Assembly (NCBI GenBank): GCA_001771815.1
Contig: MEPU01000008.1
Location: forward strand, 1-64,000
From: Bdellovibrionales bacterium RIFCSPHIGHO2_01_FULL_40_29
Lineage (GTDB): Bacteria; Bdellovibrionota; Bdellovibrionia; Bdellovibrionales; Bdellovibrionaceae
Direction: 5' to 3'
Length of the DNA stretch: 64,000 bases
Position 1 is the first letter of the stretch; each line of letters opens with the position of its first letter. The notes below the pieces were generated by a model. That model ran no database searches, was not told the DNA's origin, and was given only the letters and a program-made list of their open reading frames with translations. A program made the position numbers and the translations under genes. Of this stretch, positions 36,246-45,157 are shown piece after piece.

Positions 36246-37040
36246 TTAAAAATCCCCATCTAATGATGGAGGCGGAGGTGGTGGTGGAATATCACCAAAA
36301 CCCGAATCAATTCCATACCCCGGTGAACTATACCCTGGTGAACTATCATAATTTATTGGCGGAGGTGGTGGTGGAATTTCCTCAAAACCATCGGTAGCCG
36401 GTGGTTGAAAATCAGGTTGCGGAGGAAATTCATCAAATGCAGCTGGTGGAGGCGGGGAAAATCCACTTCCACTACTACTGCTCCCACTGCTGCTCTGAGA
36501 GCCAGTCGATGTAGCCCCTTTTGCCCATTTGCTTTGTCCCCGTTTTCGAGTTTCAAACCGAGGGCGCTTTTGCACCAAATCCAATTCTTCCATTTCATTG
36601 GCATCACGATTTGGATCAAACTTTTGAGCGATTCTTTCCCGGGTCCGCACCACCTGAATTCGAGCGGATTCACGTTTCTTTTCAATATCTAATTTAGCTT
36701 TTAAATCAGCCTTAAATTCAGGTCCATCATCTGATGGAGATTGCACTTTTTTTTGACGTCGGTGCTCGATCAAACCGCGCTCACGAATGAGCTCCCATTT
36801 TTCTTGATCCTCTAAAAACAGAGAGAGATCCTTTTCACGCTCGTCTTCGAATATTTTTTTTGAAGACTTGTCTTTCTTGAAACTTTGACGACGATTTAAA
36901 TCGTGCTTTGCCTCAGAATTGAGCGATTGCAATAATTGTTCGTCCACGCTTTCAGCACCAAAAACCATCGAGGCTGCAAACTGAGTTGTCAGTAAAATCA
37001 CAATAAAGAATAGATCTAAACTTTTAACCTCAGACTTCAC
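36246..37040 (-). CDS. Secreted Lys/Arg-rich and poly-proline protein, unknown
   Basis: A 264-residue protein with a signal-like N-terminus (FFIVILLTTQFAASMVFG, residues about 11-28; cleavage probable after FGA). A highly charged helical region follows (30-170), then a Ser/Gly spacer (about 175-195) and a tail rich in proline stretches PPPP, PPPPPP and PPPPPPP with tandem SPGY units. Such tails often serve as flexible spacers in envelope proteins or as binding sites. No enzyme domain is present. The opposite strand shows long frames, but composition and signal peptide make this one the real gene. Confidence 0.72.
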   Translation of the reverse strand: MKSEVKSLDLFFIVILLTTQFAASMVFGAESVDEQLLQSLNSEAKHDLNRRQSFKKDKSSKKIFEDEREKDLSLFLEDQEKWELIRERGLIEHRRQKKVQSPSDDGPEFKADLKAKLDIEKKRESARIQVVRTRERIAQKFDPNRDANEMEELDLVQKRPRFETRKRGQSKWAKGATSTGSQSSSGSSSSGSGFSPPPPAAFDEFPPQPDFQPPATDGFEEIPPPPPPINYDSSPGYSSPGYGIDSGFGDIPPPPPPPSLDGDF

Positions 37041-37125
37041 CAGTCAAGTTTAGTTTGGAAAATCGTCTTTAGACATTCCATTTTAAAAATACTCGACCTT
37101 TGTCTTTACCTTCGTCCCGTAATCA

Positions 37126-37137
37126 GATAACGTTCTC
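37126..37137 (+). promoter_or_regulatory. GATAACGTTCTC element 6 bp before the sohB start
   Basis: GATAACGTTCTC ends 6 bp before the ATG of the protease gene. The same element with one change (GATAACGTTATC) sits at the same distance before the Na/Pi gene at 55313, and the following bases TCxGACxTATG also agree. If GATAAC acts as a -10 box the transcript would begin only about 5-6 nt before the ATG. No convincing -35 is visible. Confidence 0.35.
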
Positions 37138-37143
37138 GGACTT

Positions 37144-38175
37144 ATGGAAATGTTAGAAACAATTGGAATATTTTTTGCGCAAACTTTTATCATCGTTCTG
37201 GCTATTATTGCAATCCTGCTCACTCTGGCCAGTCTTGCTCTTAAGAACCGACATAAAGATTCTTTTGAAATCGAACTGTTGCATGAAAGATTTGAAGATC
37301 AAACTCAAGCCCTGAAGGAATCTTTTTTAACGGACCAAGAGATTAAAAAAGAACACAAGCGTCTTAAAAAAGAAGCCAAACAAAAGCAAAAAGAAGATTC
37401 AGACAAAAAACAGCGTCGTATTTTTGTTGTTCATTTTTTAACGGGCGATATCAAGGCCTCAGATTCTGAAAATTTAAAAGAAGAGATCAATACGATTCTG
37501 GGCGTTGCCACAAAAGATGACGAAGTTGTTGTTAAAGTCGAAAGCCCCGGAGGCCTAGTTCACAGTTACGGCTATGCCGCAGCTCAGTTAATTCGTGTTC
37601 GCGATGCCGGAATTCCACTGACTGTCTGTGTGGATCAAGTCGCTGCCAGTGGTGGTTATTTGATGGCTTGCGTAGGAAGCAAGGTCATTGCGGCCCCTTT
37701 TGCATTGATTGGCTCGATTGGCGTTGTTGCACAAGTCCCTAATTTCAACCGTTTGCTTAAAAAACATGATGTCGATTACAAAGAATACACTGCTGGTGAT
37801 TACAAACGCACCGTCAGTATTTTTGGAGAAATCACAGAAAAAGGGGAAGCCAAATTCAAAGAGCAATTAGAACTCACCCATCAGTTATTTAAGTCATTTG
37901 TCTCTCGATTTCGACCACAGCTTGATCTGAACAAAGTTGCCACCGGTGAGTTTTGGTATGGTGAAACTGCTATATCCCTAGGACTTATTGATGAAATTAA
38001 AACAAGTGACGAGTACTTACTGACCTTATCAAAAGATCATCATGTCGTGAAAATCTCTTTTGAACACAAACCCACTTTGATGGAGAAAATTTCAGAAGGT
38101 ATTTCAGGAGCAATCTCCAAGGGAATCAGTTTAGCCATTCGTAAATTGGCTGATCAAAATACACTTGTAAAATAA
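37144..38175 (+). CDS. sohB: Membrane-bound S49 peptidase SohB
   Basis: SohB is an inner-membrane serine protease of the SppA clan that acts on membrane-derived peptides. The 343-residue protein has one N-terminal helix (about 10-33), a Lys-rich linker, and the protease core. ESPGGLVHSYG is at 133-143, the nucleophile Ser169 lies in VAASGGYLMA, GSIGVV near 190 follows, and the general-base candidate is Lys221 in GDYKRT. The Ser/Lys pair and spacing match SohB rather than the longer SppA. It lies alone between a divergent gene and the ABC importer. Confidence 0.93.
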   Translation: MEMLETIGIFFAQTFIIVLAIIAILLTLASLALKNRHKDSFEIELLHERFEDQTQALKESFLTDQEIKKEHKRLKKEAKQKQKEDSDKKQRRIFVVHFLTGDIKASDSENLKEEINTILGVATKDDEVVVKVESPGGLVHSYGYAAAQLIRVRDAGIPLTVCVDQVAASGGYLMACVGSKVIAAPFALIGSIGVVAQVPNFNRLLKKHDVDYKEYTAGDYKRTVSIFGEITEKGEAKFKEQLELTHQLFKSFVSRFRPQLDLNKVATGEFWYGETAISLGLIDEIKTSDEYLLTLSKDHHVVKISFEHKPTLMEKISEGISGAISKGISLAIRKLADQNTLVK

Positions 38176-38258
38176 CTGTGACGCTGTTAGCTAAATGGTG
38201 GGCTTTCTTCCATTTTTCCACGCAGTCTTGTAAACATTCTTTACTGACGAGGTAACTA

Positions 38259-39221
38259 TTGAACCCAGTGGTTGACGTTAAAGATTTAGAGACAACTTTC
38301 TTTTTAAAATCGGGGCCCTTTCGCGCCGTAAATCGAATTTCTTATTCCATCAATCAAGCTGAAACTTTGGGCATTGTTGGTGAATCTGGCTGTGGAAAGT
38401 CAGTCACTTCTTTTTCTTTGATGCGCCTGATTGACCGCCCAGGCAAAGTCACCCATGGGCAAGCTCTTTTAAATGGCAAAGATTTGTTTAAATTAAGTGA
38501 ACCCGAGATCGAATCCGTTCGTGGTGGTCAAATGGCTATGATCTTTCAAGAGCCCATGACTGCTTTAAACCCAGTGCTCACAATTGGCTTTCAAATGAAT
38601 GAGCAAATTGAGAAGCACTTAAAACTCACAAAAAAAGATGCCAAAGATCGCGCCATCGAGATGCTTCAACTTGTTGGCATTCCATCCGCTGCGGAACGAT
38701 ATGACAATTACTCCCATCAATTATCAGGTGGTATGCGCCAGCGCGCTATGATTGCTATGGCACTTTCATGCAACCCACAATTTCTGATTGCTGATGAGCC
38801 CACCACCGCTTTGGATGTCACGATTCAAGCTCAAATTTTAGAGCTCTTTCAGAACCTCCAAGAAAAATTGAAAATGTCCGTTCAGTTTATCACACATGAT
38901 CTGGGTGTTATTTCTGAAGTTTCGGACAAAGTGCTTGTGATGTATGCGGGACAAATGTGCGAGACCGGCCCCACTCAAGAAGTCCTCACTTCACCTCGAC
39001 ATCCTTACACCGCCGCATTGATTGAATCTCGACCACAAATGGGTCACCGTATTGACCGCCTTAAAACAATTGAAGGCAGCGTTCCGGCTCCCCATGAGCT
39101 TCCGGTAGGTTGCCCGTTTTCAAATCGCTGCTCACGAGTCAAATCGGAGTGCTGGACTATTAAACCCGCTTTTGTCAACATCACGCCGACCCGAAAAATT
39201 GCGTGCTTTAATCCACTTTAA
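38259..39221 (+). CDS. Peptide ABC transporter ATP-binding protein, OppD/DppD type
   Basis: One of two ATPase subunits of a di-/oligopeptide importer. The 320-residue protein has Walker [12 protein letters not shown] near residue 42, signature LSGGMRQR near 155 and Walker [13 protein letters not shown] near 175. The C-terminal oligopeptide-specific extension holds cysteines in [15 protein letters not shown], as in DppD/OppD. The start is TTG: GAGG lies 7 nt upstream and the frame is open from there. The gene opens a five-gene operon with order ATPase, ATPase, binding protein, permease, permease. Confidence 0.93.
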   Translation: MNPVVDVKDLETTFFLKSGPFRAVNRISYSINQAETLGIVGESGCGKSVTSFSLMRLIDRPGKVTHGQALLNGKDLFKLSEPEIESVRGGQMAMIFQEPMTALNPVLTIGFQMNEQIEKHLKLTKKDAKDRAIEMLQLVGIPSAAERYDNYSHQLSGGMRQRAMIAMALSCNPQFLIADEPTTALDVTIQAQILELFQNLQEKLKMSVQFITHDLGVISEVSDKVLVMYAGQMCETGPTQEVLTSPRHPYTAALIESRPQMGHRIDRLKTIEGSVPAPHELPVGCPFSNRCSRVKSECWTIKPAFVNITPTRKIACFNPL

Positions 39222-39239
39222 GAAAAGGCTTTGAAACAA

Positions 39240-40256
39240 ATGAGCGATATCATTTTAGAAACAAAAGGTCTTAAAAAACATTTCCCGATAAAAAAGGGAT
39301 TTTTTCTGCGTGAAGTGGGATCAGTCAAAGCTGTTGATGATATCGATTTAACCGTTTATCGGGGCGAAACTTTAGGTTTAGTCGGAGAATCAGGTTGTGG
39401 AAAATCCACCCTGGGTCGCGCCTTGATCCGACTGTATGAACCCACAGCAGGCACTATTCAATTTGATGGCGCTGATTTTCTTCACGCTAAAGGTGAAACC
39501 CTTAGAAAATCCCGCAAAGACTTGCAAATGATCTTCCAGGACCCCTATGCCTCGCTGGATCCGCGAATGACTGTGGGACAAATTATCGAGCAGCCTTTTC
39601 ATATCCACAATATGCTTAATCAAACAGAGCGCCGTCAGCGTGTGAAACAGCTTTTGGAACTTGTCGGGCTGAAAGCCTCTCACGTGAATCGTTATCCGCA
39701 TGAATTTTCAGGCGGACAACGTCAACGCATTTCAATTGCCAGAGCCATTGCCTTAGATCCCAAACTCATTATTTGCGATGAACCCGTCAGCGCTCTGGAT
39801 GTTTCAATTCAAGCTCAGATTCTAAATTTATTAAAAGATCTTCAGGCCCGTTTGAAGCTGACTTATGTTTTTATCTCTCATGATTTGTCAGTCATCGAGC
39901 ATGTTTGTGATCGTATTGCGGTTATGTATCTTGGTCGTATCGTTGAAATCACAAGTCGAGATGAACTTTTTAAGAATCCTCAACACCCTTACACTCAGGC
40001 ATTGATGCAATCCATTCCGGCAATTGGACTTGGAAAAAAGAAAATGTCTAAGATATTAACTGGAGAAATACCTTCTCCGATTAATCCCCCATCTGGATGC
40101 ACGTTTCATCCACGCTGTCCGTACAAGATGGACATCTGCGTGAATACGACTCCAGCTCTTCGTGGCACACCTGATCACTTGCGATCCTGCCACCTGGATT
40201 CAAATATGGAATCGAAGTTCAAAACAAATACAACAACACAAAAGGAGTTGTTATGA
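39240..40256 (+). CDS. Peptide ABC transporter ATP-binding protein, OppF/DppF type
   Basis: The second ATPase subunit. Walker [12 protein letters not shown], signature [14 protein letters not shown], and Walker [14 protein letters not shown] are all present. The C-terminal zone again has the [15 protein letters not shown] cysteine cluster. The ATG at 39240 is preferred because AAAAGG precedes it at a workable distance; the in-frame TTG at 39231 lies too close to that site. It overlaps the start of the binding-protein gene by ATGA. Together with the preceding gene it would form the cytoplasmic ATPase heterodimer. Confidence 0.93.
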   Translation: MSDIILETKGLKKHFPIKKGFFLREVGSVKAVDDIDLTVYRGETLGLVGESGCGKSTLGRALIRLYEPTAGTIQFDGADFLHAKGETLRKSRKDLQMIFQDPYASLDPRMTVGQIIEQPFHIHNMLNQTERRQRVKQLLELVGLKASHVNRYPHEFSGGQRQRISIARAIALDPKLIICDEPVSALDVSIQAQILNLLKDLQARLKLTYVFISHDLSVIEHVCDRIAVMYLGRIVEITSRDELFKNPQHPYTQALMQSIPAIGLGKKKMSKILTGEIPSPINPPSGCTFHPRCPYKMDICVNTTPALRGTPDHLRSCHLDSNMESKFKTNTTTQKELL

Positions 40257-41983
40257 AAAAAATCGGTCTAGTTACCACCGTTCTCGCATTGTCTTTATTT
40301 GTGGGTTGCACAAAAAAAGATGCCACGACAACAGCGGAAGCACCAAGTACAACGACAACAACGCTTACAAACAATGAGCTTAAAGTTGGAATCTCACAAG
40401 AGTTCGAAAACTTTAACCCACTGATTGCCAGCATGATGGCGACAACTTACATGCAGCGTATGGTTAACCGCACTTTGGTGGTTATTGATGCTGATGGAAA
40501 ATGGGTTCCGCAGTTAGCAAAGCAAATTCCAACATTGGAAAATGGCGGAGCTAAAATCACTGAAAAAGGTGGCAAAAAAATCTTAACAGCTGATTGGGAA
40601 ATTCTGGAAAATGCAGTTTGGGGTGATGGAAAACCTGTGATTTGTGAAGATTTTGAATTCGCTATCAAAGTGGCTTCTTCTCCAAACGTTGGTGTTGGCG
40701 AAAAAGAAACTTACACTCAAGTAAAAAGCATGGTCATTGATTCAAAGAATCCTAAAAAATGTACTTTTACTTACGATAAAGTTAAATGGGATTTCTATCA
40801 ATTAGGCACACTTTTTCCATTACCAAAACATCTTGAAGAGCCCGTATTTAAAAAATTCGGTGGCCAAAAAGAAGGTTATGAGAAAAATTCAATTTACTCA
40901 AAAGAGCCCACAAATGTTGGCCTTTACAATGGACCTTACGTTTTAACAGAAATCCAATTGGGTGACCATGTCACATTCACACCGAATCCAAAATTCTATG
41001 GTGAACAAGCCAAAATTAAAAAAATTATCGTAAAATTGATTCCAAATACCGGAACTTTAGAAGCTAATTTACGTTCTGGAACAATTGATTTGATTTCCGT
41101 TCTGGGTTTAGCTTTAGATCAAGCTTTAGCTTTTGATAAAAAAATTAAAGAAGAAAAATTGGGATACACTGTTTTATTCCAACCATCAGCCGTTTATGAA
41201 CATATTGATTTAAACTTGGACCATCCCGCACTGAAAGATATCCGTGTTCGTAAAGCTTTGCACTTTGCAATCAACAAGGAAGATCTTGTTAACGCTTTAT
41301 TTGAAGGCAAACAGCAACCTGCTTTACATAACATCACACCTAATGATCCTTGGTACACGGCTGACTCAAGCAAGATTGTCACCTACAAGTATTCAAAGCG
41401 CGAAGCGGATCGTTTATTAGATGAAGCTGGCTGGAAAATGGGTACAGATGGTATCCGCACAAAAGACGGTAAAAAATTATCTTTCACATTGATGACAACA
41501 GCTGGAAACAAAACTCGTGAATTGGTTCAAGTTTACTTACAAAACCAATGGAAACAAGTTGGCGTCGAAGTGAATTCAAAAAATGAACCCGCTCGCGTGT
41601 TCTTTGGTGAAACCACTAAAAAGCGTAATTTTGATTCAATGGCATTGTTTGCATGGATTTCGTCTCCGGAATCATCTCCGAAATCAACGTTCTCTAGCAA
41701 AAATATTCCTACAGCTAAAACAGGCTGGTCTGGTCAAAACTACATGGGCTGGAAGAATGCCAAAGTCGACACATTGCTTGAAAGTTTAGATACAGAATTC
41801 AAACCTGAAAAACGCGTTGAAATTATTCATGAAGTTTTAAAAGCCTACACTGATGAAGTTCCGGTTTTACCTTTGTACTACCGTTCCGATGTCGCTGTTA
41901 TCCCAACTCAAATGAAGGGCTACAAGTTAACTGGTCATCAGTTTCCTGAAACCAACGAAGTTGAAAAGTGGACTGTTGAATAG
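40253..41983 (+). CDS. Peptide-binding lipoprotein of ABC importer (SBP family 5)
   Basis: This 576-residue periplasmic solute-binding protein captures peptides. A signal sequence ends in the lipobox LFVGC (Cys near residue 19), so the protein is membrane-anchored. A Thr-rich flexible linker follows. The SBP_bac_5 core shows LKVGISQEFENFNPLI, the internal FNPAW-like region and DIRVRKALHFAINKEDLV near residue 328, which is highly typical of DppA/OppA. AAGGAG lies 5 nt upstream. The AACAAC/GTTGTT arms flanking that site could form a small hairpin with the Shine-Dalgarno sequence in its loop. Confidence 0.94.
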   Translation: MKKIGLVTTVLALSLFVGCTKKDATTTAEAPSTTTTTLTNNELKVGISQEFENFNPLIASMMATTYMQRMVNRTLVVIDADGKWVPQLAKQIPTLENGGAKITEKGGKKILTADWEILENAVWGDGKPVICEDFEFAIKVASSPNVGVGEKETYTQVKSMVIDSKNPKKCTFTYDKVKWDFYQLGTLFPLPKHLEEPVFKKFGGQKEGYEKNSIYSKEPTNVGLYNGPYVLTEIQLGDHVTFTPNPKFYGEQAKIKKIIVKLIPNTGTLEANLRSGTIDLISVLGLALDQALAFDKKIKEEKLGYTVLFQPSAVYEHIDLNLDHPALKDIRVRKALHFAINKEDLVNALFEGKQQPALHNITPNDPWYTADSSKIVTYKYSKREADRLLDEAGWKMGTDGIRTKDGKKLSFTLMTTAGNKTRELVQVYLQNQWKQVGVEVNSKNEPARVFFGETTKKRNFDSMALFAWISSPESSPKSTFSSKNIPTAKTGWSGQNYMGWKNAKVDTLLESLDTEFKPEKRVEIIHEVLKAYTDEVPVLPLYYRSDVAVIPTQMKGYKLTGHQFPETNEVEKWTVE

Positions 41984-42011
41984 TTAACTCATTTAGGAAT
42001 TTGGGATTTGC

Positions 42012-42983
42012 ATGACGACATTTATTTTACGCAGACTTCTTCAAACACTCGTAGTGATCGTGATTTTATCATATGTGTGTTTTGGCTTAATGACCTTAAT
42101 GCCAGGAGATCCTGTGGAAATGATGATTTCTGCAAATCCTAAAATCTCTACTGAAGACATTGTTCGTCTTCGAGAATTTTATGGTTTAGATCAACCTGTT
42201 TACAAACGGTATCTGACATGGGTATCCGATATCACCAGCGGTGATCTTGGATATTCTAGAACTTACCGGATTCCGGTCACTGAAATGATGGGGCCTTCTT
42301 TACGGGCGACTTTCATTTTATCTGTGACTTCGTTAGTTTTTTCTTTGCTTGTTGCCATTCCCCTTGGAATTGCATGCGCTTTAAAACCAAATTCAAAGTT
42401 AGATTACACCATCAATCTTTTTAACTTTGCAGGCATTTCGCTTCCTTCTTTTTGGTTGGGCATTGTTCTTATTATTATTTTTGCCGTCAAACTGGGGTGG
42501 CTCCCAGCCGGTGGTTATCAAACAACGGGAATGTCTTACCCATCCTGGTGGAATGAGGTTCTTGATAAAGGTAAATATTTGATTTTACCGGTCGTTTCTT
42601 TGTCTATCCAATCCATTGGACGTTTTTCACGATTTGTTCGATCCTCGATGCTGGAATCATTACGCAATGATTTTATTCGTACTGCGCGCGCCAAGGGCAT
42701 GAGTGCTCGGGTTGTTATTTGGCGCCATGCTTTTAGAAATGCTTTGATTCCCCTAGTGACAATCATTGCCATTAGTTTTTCTTCCATTTTTTCAGGAGCC
42801 CTGATCACGGAAACCCTGTTTGCCTATCCGGGTGTTGGTCGTTTGATCTATTCATCAATTATGGGAAATGATTTCAATGTGGCTATGATTTCGTTTGTGA
42901 TTTCAGTCAGTATGGTTTTAATCATGAATTTGGTGGCCGATATTCTTTACGGCGTGGTGGATCCACGTATCTCTTACAAGTAA
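42012..42983 (+). CDS. Peptide ABC transporter permease, DppB/OppB type
   Basis: An inner-membrane channel subunit of 323 residues with six hydrophobic helices. The N-terminal FILRRLLQTLVVIVILSYVCFG and MPGDPVE are characteristic of DppB/OppB. The EAA loop that docks the ATPases is FIRTARAKGMSARVVIWRHAFRNALIP near residues 220-246. GGGA precedes the ATG by about 5 nt. It pairs with the following DppC-like permease. Confidence 0.94.
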   Translation: MTTFILRRLLQTLVVIVILSYVCFGLMTLMPGDPVEMMISANPKISTEDIVRLREFYGLDQPVYKRYLTWVSDITSGDLGYSRTYRIPVTEMMGPSLRATFILSVTSLVFSLLVAIPLGIACALKPNSKLDYTINLFNFAGISLPSFWLGIVLIIIFAVKLGWLPAGGYQTTGMSYPSWWNEVLDKGKYLILPVVSLSIQSIGRFSRFVRSSMLESLRNDFIRTARAKGMSARVVIWRHAFRNALIPLVTIIAISFSSIFSGALITETLFAYPGVGRLIYSSIMGNDFNVAMISFVISVSMVLIMNLVADILYGVVDPRISYK

Positions 42984-42993
42984 GGATTCAAAA

Positions 42994-44223
42994 ATGACAG
43001 CACCACAAAGCCCTCTTCAAACAGAAAGCACTATGACAACCGAAATTGGCCCTAATAAAACTCAAATTGCGCAAATGGAAAAAGCGCAAAGTCTTTGGCA
43101 AATTGTTTACACCCAGTTCAAGGACCACAAGGCCGCCGTCATCGGAGCTTACACAATTTTATTCTTTGTTATTGTAGCCCTCTCTGCCCCCCTCATTGAA
43201 ATGGCTTTGGGTTTAGATGCGGATTCTCAGAATGTTTTCAATCGTTACAAACCCCCGATGTCCCGCATTCAAGCCAGCAGCGATACCAAAGAAAGTGCCA
43301 TTCAAAAATTTATTAACATCAATCCCAGTGATGCTGCTGAAATTCAAAAACAGATTCTTGATAAAAATTTAATCAATCCAATTCGTCCCGAAGACACTCT
43401 GTATGACTGGGCCCAAATGGATAAACTCAAAGCCATTGGAATTGTCGATCAAATTGAAACACCTAAAAAATCTGATTTAAAAAAGATGATTAAAAGTTTT
43501 GAAACATTTCATATTCTGGGCACTGATGAATTGGGACGCGATGTCTTGATGCGCCTTATTTACGGCACACGTGTTTCTATGGGTGTTGGAATTTTAGTTG
43601 CCGTATTCTCGGCGTTGATTGGTTTAATTATTGGTTCGGTGGCAGGTTTCTATGGGGGCATTATTGATACATTATTAATGCGCATCACAGATGCTTTGCT
43701 TTCTCTTCCGTTAATGCCAGTCCTTATCGTGGTCGCAGCTATTGATTTACAAAAAATCCCTGTGATGCAAGCTCTAATTTCCACAGGTAATGAAAGCATC
43801 CTTAAGCTGGTTTTCATCTTTTGTCTTTTTTCATGGATGACAGTAGCCCGTTTGGTTCGTGGTAGTATTTTGTCCTTGCGTGAACGTGAGTTTGTCTTAG
43901 CTGCTCGTACTCTGGGGGCTCGAGATCGCACCATTATTTTTCGACATATGTTCCCCAATGTGATTGCACCGCTATTAGTCTCTGTCACTTTAGGTGTTGG
44001 CGAATCAATACTGTTTGAGGCCGCCCTGAGCTTCTTAGGTTTGGGAATACAGCCTCCGACTCCAAGCTGGGGCAATATGCTATTTAATGCCCAGGAGTTA
44101 ATTTACCAGGCTCCTTATTTAGCTATTTTACCGGGTCTTTTAATTTTTGCTGTTACAATCAGTTTCAATTATTTAGGTGATGGTTTGCAGGACGCGATCG
44201 ATCCAAAAGCTATTCGCCGCTAG
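42994..44223 (+). CDS. Peptide ABC transporter permease, DppC/OppC type, with long periplasmic loop
   Basis: The second permease, 409 residues, is clearly longer than the usual 280-310. TM1 (about 49-70) is followed by about 100 residues of soluble periplasmic sequence before HILGTDELGRDVLMRLIYGTR, the family's start of the second half. Normally this loop has 25-40 residues. The remainder is standard, with an EAA loop FVLAARTLGARDRTIIFRHMFPN and ALSFLGLGIQPPTPSWG near the end. The insertion might help docking of the binding protein. The gene ends the operon; no strong terminator is seen in 44224-44366. Confidence 0.93.
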   Translation: MTAPQSPLQTESTMTTEIGPNKTQIAQMEKAQSLWQIVYTQFKDHKAAVIGAYTILFFVIVALSAPLIEMALGLDADSQNVFNRYKPPMSRIQASSDTKESAIQKFININPSDAAEIQKQILDKNLINPIRPEDTLYDWAQMDKLKAIGIVDQIETPKKSDLKKMIKSFETFHILGTDELGRDVLMRLIYGTRVSMGVGILVAVFSALIGLIIGSVAGFYGGIIDTLLMRITDALLSLPLMPVLIVVAAIDLQKIPVMQALISTGNESILKLVFIFCLFSWMTVARLVRGSILSLREREFVLAARTLGARDRTIIFRHMFPNVIAPLLVSVTLGVGESILFEAALSFLGLGIQPPTPSWGNMLFNAQELIYQAPYLAILPGLLIFAVTISFNYLGDGLQDAIDPKAIRR

Positions 44224-44306
44224 GTCATAGTCAAAATACTGTTCACCTTTGTTATTTTTACCTGCTTTGATGGCGGTGAATTGCGCCGCTCTTGCGTATT
44301 CGCGAT

Positions 44307-44336
44307 TTGAATCTGGCACTTGTTTTGGAATAGAAA
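44307..44336 (+). promoter_or_regulatory. Candidate sigma70-type promoter for 44367-45154
   Basis: TTGAAT (44307-44312) and TAGAAA (44331-44336) are separated by 18 bp and lie 30 bp upstream of the next ATG. Each hexamer matches the sigma70 consensus at four of six positions, so the call is weak. The rest of 44224-44366 shows a short GGCG/CGCC inverted repeat and no frame that looks coding. Confidence 0.28.
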
Positions 44337-44366
44337 TTCCTATCGCTAACTTTAGCAGGGGGTTCT

Positions 44367-44888
44367 ATGGAACAACGACTCACATTAACATCCACCAATA
44401 TTGTATTTATTCTGATGGCATTCATCGCCTCTTTGCTTGTTGCTCATACGTCTTCGGCCCAGCAGTCGCTTGAACTCAGCTGTCGCGTAAAGGCCAAAGA
44501 AATCGCCGCTGAAACCTATAAAGGCTGTATCACCGAGGGTCGACAAACTCAAATTGAACAGATCCGCAAGGACTACAAAGAAAAGCTCTCTGATTTAAAG
44601 AACCACTATGACAAACAACTGAAAGAACTGGCTCCTTCAGTGAATACAAAATCAAAGGCTAACGCTGAAGTCAAAAAAGCAGAAACCAAAACAAAAACAC
44701 GTGTTTCAGGTGCTCGCAGTCTGCCACAAAAAAAGACCACTGCTACAGTGATCGATTTCACGACTCCCACAACAGATTCTCAGATCAATACAACTGAAAA
44801 CCAACCCGTAGAAGAACAACCTCAAATCGTTAGAGACGACACCAGTTCGGATGATCTTGAAATAGTTGAACTCCCTACTCAAGAGTAG
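44367..44888 (+). CDS. Secreted coiled-coil-like protein, unknown
   Basis: A 173-residue protein with a signal-like start (FILMAFIASLLVAHTSSAQQ, residues about 13-32; cleavage after SSA or AQQ). A charged helical region with two cysteines follows (ELSCRVKAKE and YKGCITEG), then a disordered Lys/Thr-rich tail with TTPTTDS-type strings and an acidic end. The two Cys, 17 residues apart, may pair. GGGGG TTCT precedes the ATG, a good ribosome binding site. It is followed 26 bp later by tatA. A functional link to Tat is only suggested by position. Confidence 0.7.
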   Translation: MEQRLTLTSTNIVFILMAFIASLLVAHTSSAQQSLELSCRVKAKEIAAETYKGCITEGRQTQIEQIRKDYKEKLSDLKNHYDKQLKELAPSVNTKSKANAEVKKAETKTKTRVSGARSLPQKKTTATVIDFTTPTTDSQINTTENQPVEEQPQIVRDDTSSDDLEIVELPTQE

Positions 44889-44914
44889 TAGGATCTGCCT
44901 TAAAGGGGTGTTTT

Positions 44915-45154
44915 ATGGGTGAGTTTAGCATTGCACATTTACTGATTTTAACAGTCATTCTTTTGATTTTCTTTGGACCAAGTCGTCTTCCTGCATTAGG
45001 CCAATCGATCGGTAAAGCGATCAAAGGCTTCAAACAAGGTTTATCTGAAATCGATGCTGAAGTTAAAGATGTCAGTCCACAAAATCAACTGAATCAAAGC
45101 CAACAAGCTATGAATCAAGAGAACAAAGTTGATTCTAAGGTTGAAAAGAAATAA
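44915..45154 (+). CDS. tatA: Sec-independent translocase subunit TatA
   Basis: TatA forms the pore-like component of the twin-arginine export system. The 79-residue protein has the N-terminal helix (FSIAHLLILTVILLIFFGPSR), then the conserved FGPSRLPALGQSIGKAIKGFKQG amphipathic helix and an unstructured acidic/Gln-rich tail. GGGTG precedes the ATG. tatB and tatC are not in the window, so tatA is separated from its partners. The gene converges with the GDPD gene with 3 bp between, and a strong hairpin follows its stop (45174-45199). Confidence 0.95.
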   Translation: MGEFSIAHLLILTVILLIFFGPSRLPALGQSIGKAIKGFKQGLSEIDAEVKDVSPQNQLNQSQQAMNQENKVDSKVEKK

Positions 45155-45157
45155 CGA

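Noticed and set aside
44249-44473. A 74-codon plus-strand frame before and over the start of the secreted protein gene
   Set aside because: It overlaps the better supported gene at 44367 in another frame, has no ribosome binding site and no domain-like pattern.
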